Shown here: positions 57,590 to 64,000 of the stretch, piece after piece
Layout of the letters: each line of letters opens with the position of its first letter
Position numbering within the stretch: position 1 is the first letter of the stretch
Assembly: GCA_022385805.1 (NCBI GenBank)
Contig: MU277675.1
Location: 567,568-631,567, forward strand
Source: Pilatotrama ljubarskyi
Lineage: Eukaryota > Basidiomycota > Agaricomycetes > Polyporales > Polyporaceae
DNA: 64,000 bases
Direction: 5' to 3'
Translations under genes and position numbers: made by a program
Notes under the pieces: generated by a model
What the model was told of the DNA's origin: nothing
Database searches by the model: none
The model's input: only the letters and a program-made list of their open reading frames with translations

Positions 57590-60078
57590 ATGCTCGCAGC
57601 CACCCCGTCCCCTTCCCCGGCGGGCCCGCCATTACAGAACGGCTCAGGTGCGTTCAATATACACATCATTCGAGCTCGTCAACCAACACAGTCCCAGCCG
57701 AGCCCGCATCCCCGTCTGAGCCATCTCAGCCGCCATCCGCGAACGCGAGCGAGAACGCGAACACCTCGGACGCGAAGTCCAAGAAAGCATACCTCAGCCT
57801 CCTCCCACCTGCGCAGATAATCGAGATATGTCTGCTGTTCGAGCCCCATGTCCCCTTACACGTCAAGAGCACCGTTTGGCCAGCTGATCTTGAGGCGGCC
57901 ATCCTCGAGTTGAAAACCAAAACATCGCAGTCTCCGCCGACGCCTCAGCCTGATACTCAGAGAACCGCGGCATCGTCACCGCTACCGCTGAATGGCGGCG
58001 ACCCTCCGCCTTCGAATGCAGGTACGCCTTCAGACCAGGTACATCCCCCGGGCCCTCCTCCTCCTCCGCCGCCTCCGCCGGCGGAGGACCCGGATCCGCC
58101 CATGGGTTCTTTGAGGGATCCTGCCGAGGAAGCGAGAGCGAAGGCAAGTGCGACCAATTCTGGTGCGACAACAACCACCGCCCCTTCCCCGGTACCTCAG
58201 CCTGCACTCCAAGCGTTCTCAGCGGCGTCTTCCAGTGGTGGAGCTCACACGCAGCAGCCGCATGCGGGCCCGTCTCACCCCGCGTCCGCTGCAGCTTCGC
58301 ATGCATCAACACCCCAACCCCAAACTCATCCCCAGCATGCGAGCCTTCATCCACCTGGAGCGTACCCGTACGCACCGTATCCCTATGCTATCGCCCAGCC
58401 TCAGGGTCAGCAAGCCGCCTACCCTCACGCGCCGTACTATACCCCTCCCACGACATATCCCTCTCACTACCCGTATCCTCCCTATGCACCGCACCCTGGC
58501 TATCCTCCGCCTGCGCCTGCGCACTCTCCGACTCCTCCCCATGCGCATGGTCAGCAACCACTCTTCAATTCAAACCCTCTCGTCCGCCCCCCTCTACACC
58601 CCACCCCACCAGCGCCCCAACCTCCTCCGCCGCCTCCCCCTCCCTCGGAAGATCTGCCTTCTTATGAAGAGATGATCGTCGAAGCCCTCTTGGACTGTGG
58701 AGACTCCGAGGGGGCGGCACCAAAGGACCTATTCACGTGGATGGCCGCGCGATACCCACTGCAGACCAATTTCCGGCCGAGCGCGAGCCAAGCTCTGCAG
58801 AAGGCGTACAAAAGGGGTCGCCTCGAGAAGCGCGCGGGCGGGAAGTATCGTCTGAACCCGGCATGGGAAGGCGGCGCGGTACGTACCACGCTCTCGCACT
58901 TCCCCTCTCATCCGTCCGAGATCTCCCCGCTGACGTGCGCTGTTCTCGGCTTTGTTGTATGTTTGCAGACGTCGAAGCGGACCACGCGAAGACCGCAGAC
59001 TCTCGCGCAGACGACCTACGCGATGCACCATCCCCCCGCACAACAATCCTCTCCCTTCACGCATGCCCCGCTCCAGCAACACTCCCACTCGCATCCTCCC
59101 GCCCAAGGCGCCCAACAGGCGTACAACGGCTACCCATACTCGTATCCGTACGGCCATTATCCTGGGTACTCCCCACATCAACACGCGAACCAGGCTGCAC
59201 AGGGCAAAGCTGCCGCGCAATCGTCAGCCGTTCCTGCTCCGCCAGCGGCTGCCGAGAGTGCGGTCAAGGCAGGCGAGGAGAAGGACGAGTCAGGCGAGGG
59301 CAGCGATGCTTGGGAGGCCGCGCAACACATCCTGAAAGCGATCAACTTCGGGAGCCTCGAGCTTACGACCACCACGTCGTCAAACGCTCAGATTACCGCG
59401 GCCGCGGGCGACCAGCCCTCACAGAGCGGCGGTGCTGGGGCCGCTGCGAGTTCGGGCGCAGAGACCGACGCCGACCTCTCTGCCGTACTCAGCGTGCTGG
59501 TCAGTGCTGCGGGGGCCGCACAGGCTGCCGAGCCCCCTCGCTCGAGCCTCACGGAGGACGAGCGCGCGGCGCTGCAAGCGCAACTCGCACTGCTTTCCGC
59601 GCAGCTTACTGAGATCGCAGAGGGCGAGGATGAGGAGGAGCCCGTTCCCCCAGCACCTGCGCCCGCTCCATCTGCTCAACCCTCCCAACCTGTCACCCAT
59701 CCCCAGCCTGCGCAGCCGACAAAACCTGCCCCGCAAACGGGAGCGCCACGCCCTCCATCGTCACAACAGCCTCCGGCGCAATCTGCTCGGCCTGCAGTCG
59801 AGCTCCCGCCTCCGCCTATCGCCGCGTACGCCGGCGGAGGACACTTCGTCGTGGACGTCAATGCCTTCCCCGAGGTGTTCCCGCCGTCGACCGCGTCTGC
59901 CGCTGCCAATCCCGCCCCCGGAGCTGGTGGACCGTCTGGGACGGCAAGTGGGCATCAGACAGAGGTGGACGAGCTCGCGGACGATAGCGACGACGACGAT
60001 ATGGAGGATGTCGTAGTGCCCCTGCATCCACATCCGCCACCATCTGCGCATGCTGGGCAGGGCGCTGTACGGACATGA
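57590..60078 (+). CDS. linker-histone-fold (H15) protein with proline-rich flanks
   Basis: Three exons and about 780 residues. The ATG at 57590 gives MLAATPSPSPAGPPLQNGS; an intron of about 45 bases is followed by VPAEPASPSEP and KKAYLSLLPPAQIIEICLLF. Very Pro/Ala/Ser- and Tyr/Pro-rich sequence follows (for example PPYAPHPGYPPPAPAHSP). At 58652-58855 sits a winged-helix H15-like domain: SYEEMIVEALLDCGDSEGAA, PKDLFTWMAARYPLQTN, then SQALQKAYKRGRLEKRAGGK and YRLN. A second intron starts at the GTACGT after EGGA, and a basic TSKRTTRRP resumes the protein. The C-terminal half has a glutamate-rich helix (LTEDERAALQAQLALLSAQL) and ends in an acidic patch (ELADDSDDDDMEDVVV). It is probably a chromatin-associated DNA-binding protein. 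It differs from a classical H1 by its length, acidic tail and low-complexity flanks. Confidence 0.85.
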
Positions 60079-61258
60079 TGTTTCGCAAGCGTATTTGTCA
60101 ACTACCATAGCATCTTCATTTTCGTGTAGTTTTCGGGTATGTGGTATCTAGGATGTATGCGCACGCTAATGGAACGAACTGAGCGGGCGCTTCTCCGCCC
60201 CAGTGCCAGTGTCTGCCGTCTGCCCGTGGGTCTGCTCAGTACCGAGTGCTCGCTTCTCACCGTCGCGTATACCGACCAGGCCTCGACCGTTACGACAGCG
60301 CTGTGCTGGCCACCATGAGACGTTTTTGAACGCCGGAATACCGGACGCGCACGCCATGTGGCGCGTCCGGGCCTCCTCGACGACGTGCGTTCCTGGCGGG
60401 GTCCAGGTAGCGGGCCCGGGTCCAGACCGTCATCGGCCCCTGGCGCACTCCTGCCTCTTGCCCATTGCGCCCTCGGGACCCATAAAGGCCCACAACTGAT
60501 GACGGTGGGGCTGGACCCGCGACGCCGCGGATCTGCTGAGTGTCAGTGTCACGGTGGGGGCGGTGTGTCGCTGACTTGCCTCCTCCACGCAAAGTAATAT
60601 GAACTCGAAAACTTCGATCGGCGCGTCGGAGACTGGTCTGTTCGACTCCGTCCTCTCTACTCCTAGATCCATCTGCAGCTGGTCAATCAAATGCGTCCCG
60701 TTCGCGCCGTCCTGACCGCGACGTTCACTAGCGCAAAGTGGTGGGTGCACCGTGGGTACATACCTGTTGCTGGGTGCAAGTACTGACGAGCGTACTTACG
60801 CTTTCTCCCCCTTCCTCGTAAACCGCAGGCTGCGCGCTCGGCCGTCCGACCTACACGGGCGGACCTCCCAGCTCCCCCGACCGGAGGTCCGCGACCGGTA
60901 CGATCCATCCGTTCATCGAGGGTTCATCGAGGGTTCGAACGACGACCGTGTCCGTCGGGGACGTCGGGCGCTGCGACGACACCGTCCACCTGACTCCGGC
61001 TGCGGACGACAACTCCGGACTGCGCTCTCACCGGTCGACACCCTCGAGTCGAGGCGACGACGTCTGATTCGACGGCGTTCACACTGGACGCCTCTCGGAC
61101 CGATGCATGCGACATTAGACAGTTATTAGTTAGCCGCCTCCGAAGTGGTACAGTATCCCGCGAGCTCTCTCTCGCGCGTGCGCACGCGAACGTTCAAAGT
61201 GGGCATGCGCAGACGGAGCGCTGGGCTGGCCGACTCGGTCTCTGAGCGTACACCCATG

Positions 61259-61272
61259 TACTGTGCAGTACC
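61259..61272. repeat. short palindrome GTACTGTGCAGTAC
   Basis: Six-base arms (GTACTG/CAGTAC) around TG, about 500 bases from the larger hairpin with a related GGTACA-like core. Confidence 0.6.
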
Positions 61273-61776
61273 CTATGCGCAGCAGCAAACGATACAGTTA
61301 TGGTACAGTAGTTCCAGCATCCTCCGGATCGTTCGGGGCCGTACATCCATCAGGCTGAACGCGAGCACTCTGCGCCGTGACCCTCTTCCGCGTTCCCGCT
61401 CTTCCCAGAAAGCTCGCCGAGTGTCCGTAGCAGCCACCCGCGGGCGCTGGCAGGACCCACCCCGGAAGCCACCATGCCACCGTGCCGCCCTCCGTGCCGA
61501 CTCGACTACTCACCGATGTACGTACACGGCACCCCACCTGCTGCCACTCACACTCTCCGTCGAGCGCCTGATATGGCTAGTAGTGTGATAGGATGGCGAC
61601 GACCTCCGAGCTACGGCGCACAAAGCACCCAACGAGCAGTTAGGTTGCACCGGGGGCTCCAAGGAAGAAGCGCGGCGAGCGTCCGAAGATCGAATGTGGG
61701 TGTGCGGAGAGTCATTGTTGCATGCGGAGGGCGAGCGAACAAGGCGAGGTGTGCCACCTGCCACTAGCGTACTCAG

Positions 61777-61805
61777 TGGCACTGGTACAGGCTGTACCAG
61801 TGCCA
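61777..61805. repeat. perfect 13-bp inverted repeat (hairpin)
   Basis: TGGCACTGGTACA, a GGC spacer, then TGTACCAGTGCCA: a perfect 13-base stem with a three-base loop. No gene is adjacent, so a role is not evident. Confidence 0.85.
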
Positions 61806-64000
61806 CGCGCCCCGAAGCTTCGTATCTCTACTGTATGATAGCTCTGCGCCCAAACCCGGTCACCGTACCAGTATTAGGAGCGGCATCTCCATAAGTGGAC
61901 GAGCGACGAGCGTCACGGTCGCGGAGGTCTGAAGAGGGGGCTGCTTCGGACTCTCGGAGGTAGCCTTGCGAGAAGAGACGGAAAGATCGAAGATGCACTA
62001 GAGTTACCAGCTCATGGCGGCTTCTGACAGGAACGCACCGAAGTGCTATCTGGCACGGCGGCAGGCGCGACGGAAGGGCACGCGGCAGCTGGAAACGTAC
62101 CTCGCAGCACCGGTTTGTCTGTGCAGCGTTCGGCACGTCCGAAGGCCGCTCGCAAATGGCAAGATAACAAGCCGCGCGGCGCGCATGGAATCAGCCGTCA
62201 GGGACGGACGTGCGACGGGGTGCTTCCTGAGCCTCCGGGCAGCGCGCACCCCAAGCTCTAAGAAGGAATCCATGGCCACCTCAGCTTCGCGCGAGCCACG
62301 AGCTGGATCATCGCATGTTGGACTGTTGCATGGCAGTCTCGGATACGCGAATGACTGCTCACGATCAGAGTGAGACGGGCAACCTTGTCCCCTTTTACGG
62401 CGACGAGCTGTTTGCGCATGCATGCTGATGATGAAGAGGGTGCATGCCGACAAACAAGGCGGGCGTGCCGGACGTCACCGTTCCTGGATCCTGGATCCTG
62501 GCTGGCGGAAGCACGCTCGTACGACGTACGCGATGCGCACCCCCAGCATGAGTGGGTCCGAGCAAGCGGTAGCCTCGCGGTGCGCCTTCGCAGGCGTAAG
62601 AGCAGCGTGGTTGGGTGCGGTGGCACTCGGACGATGATGCTTGGTACCGTAGTACATGGACGCTAACTAGGTTCGATCGTCTTGGCACAGATACGGAGGG
62701 ACGTGGCGCGGAGTGAGAGGGAACAGGCCGTTACGGGGACACACCGACAGCTATGCGGTGAGCAGCGAAACCCAGTGCGTTTGTGCAAGAAAGGAAGGAG
62801 GGGTCGGATAGCGGAAGCAGCGATGCGCTTGATTATGGAGCGCGCGGGAGGATGGGCGTCGAACGACGAAAAAGACGTTGTGAATGACGGACGTGGACGC
62901 CGGCTAACGCGCCTGTGGTTGCGAACGTGCATCGCGCTCCACGGTTCGGGTGGGAGAGGGAGGGCGATGACTGCATCGAGCACTTCACCCAAGCGAGAAT
63001 TGGGGCACATTTCCGCTCAGGCAGACGCGTAAACGCGCGCGAGTGGCGCCACAAGGCGCACAGCCAGAAGAGGGTGGCCGTCCGCATTTCCTGGGAATCC
63101 GATTGCGATATGTGCTCACCCGGCGCGTCATTCTAATCATGGGCGGCTAATCGTTGCGCCCCACTGGCCACTGCTGGCAACGACAGCGTCGGTGGCGGCG
63201 TCGGCGATCGTCGCACAGTTGTGGCTGACCACACCAAGGCGGGCACCCATATATGGCAGGGCGCAGTGGGGCAACGGTGCCGCCGACCGGCGCCTACGCC
63301 GCCTCCGACACCCCCCGATCGGGTGCACAACCATTTCCCGACCGACATTTTCAAACGCTCCACAGTGGCAGCCACACTTCCCGACCAGCACTACTCTGTG
63401 CGCCGCCGTAAGCGGTGAATTTCGGGGTGCACTTGGGCGGCTTGTTCGAAGACACGGCTCTTGTGCGGCGATGTGCTTCTGAGCGTGATGAACAGACGTC
63501 GTGCCACTGCGAGTGGAAGGGCAAGCGGACAGACACCCTGGAATCAGGGACGCATGTGAATGGGACGTCGGTATGCCGAGCGAGCGGACCAGCACGTCGG
63601 GCTTGGCCGACCCGATGCGGAAACAGGGCGCGAAGTCGGGGCGATGGGATCTAGCGGCCCCATCAGACAAAATTGCCATTCCTGGACTCAACGCCCATCG
63701 ATGCTCTTGCTTTCCTACTCCCTCCGCCCGAAAAGGCAGGCGCGGGTGCGAAACAAGCTCGGGGTGACAGGCGGCAACGGGCAACGGCGTTTCGTCTTCC
63801 TCGCCCAGCGCCGTCTTCCTGCCGAGTGGCGAACCCCGCCCCGGCGCTATCGCGAATCTTCCTCCGATCCCGTTTTGGGAGGAGACTCCACCGTCAGCCA
63901 AAACGCACATCCTCCCTCCGACGCACCGAAATTTGTTTCTTGCCCACCGCTTCACCGCACACTTGACGTCACAGACGCCCGACACACCGAAAACATATAT

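Larger units (their letters stand above)
60079..64000. other. 4-kb gene-poor region at the right edge
   Basis: No recognised gene. The longest frame (63137-63985 minus, 282 codons) has no domain, no continuation and many overlapping plus-strand frames, so I treat it as a product of GC bias. The stretch contains several small palindromes and repeated GGTACAG-type motifs between 61.1 and 61.9 kb and a short direct repeat (TTCATCGAGGG twice) at about 60915. Confidence 0.45.

Noticed and set aside
63137..63985. 282-codon minus-strand open frame at the right edge
   Set aside because: No domain, signal peptide or splice partner; overlapping plus-strand frames are open too. Typical of GC-rich non-coding DNA.

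Overview
This window looks like nuclear DNA from a filamentous basidiomycete, most likely a polypore-like Agaricomycete; the clade is inferred from gene content and not proven. The genes are GC-rich and broken up by many short introns (mostly about 45-70 nt, GT...AG). They include a fungal phytochrome-histidine kinase, Zn2Cys6 transcription factor, F-box proteins of the type expanded in mushrooms, tandem cytochrome P450s and a dual-targeting carnitine acetyltransferase. A tRNA-Val with a short anticodon-loop intron also fits a eukaryotic nuclear genome. Exon joins were made by hand from splice signals and from continuity of recognised domains, so individual junctions are predictions.

Layout, left to right. 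0-8.7 kb: a 21-bp tandem repeat at the left edge, an F-box gene (minus), a Zn2Cys6 transcription factor (minus), and a 579-bp hAT-type MITE with an exact 8-bp target duplication. 8.7-13.9 kb: an MFS drug/polyamine-type transporter (minus), a small predicted secreted protein (plus) and a decayed F-box-like fragment. 14.0-19.9 kb: a complete phytochrome hybrid histidine kinase (plus). 21.1-25.9 kb: two tandem paralogues of a cysteine-rich single-pass membrane protein (plus). 26.7-28.1 kb: an uncharacterised charged nuclear-type protein (plus). 28.1-32.1 kb: about 4 kb with no credible gene.

32.1-34.0 kb: a second F-box gene (plus). 35.6-37.6 kb: a poorly resolved membrane/low-complexity gene (minus). 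38.1-39.7 kb: a microsomal-type epoxide hydrolase (plus). 40.7-43.3 kb: a conserved fungal protein that may be the peroxin Pex8 (plus, C-terminus ARL). 43.4-43.5 kb: tRNA-Val(UAC) (minus). 44.7-47.1 kb: carnitine O-acetyltransferase (plus, C-terminus AKL). 47.4-49.8 kb: a PPPDE-thioredoxin-PUL fusion (minus). 50.5-55.5 kb: two tandem P450s (plus). 56.3-56.9 kb: a RidA-family deaminase (minus). 57.6-60.1 kb: a linker-histone-fold (H15) protein with very proline-rich flanks (plus). 60.1-64.0 kb: about 4 kb with no credible gene but with several short palindromes.

Functional themes, kept as inference: light sensing (phytochrome) next to a pair of putative surface sensors; peroxisome/acetyl-carnitine shuttling (Pex8-like gene and carnitine acetyltransferase, both with PTS1-like C-termini and less than 1.5 kb apart); xenobiotic or secondary-metabolite chemistry (MFS transporter, epoxide hydrolase, two P450s); and ubiquitin-pathway proteins (F-box genes, PPPDE-Trx-PUL).
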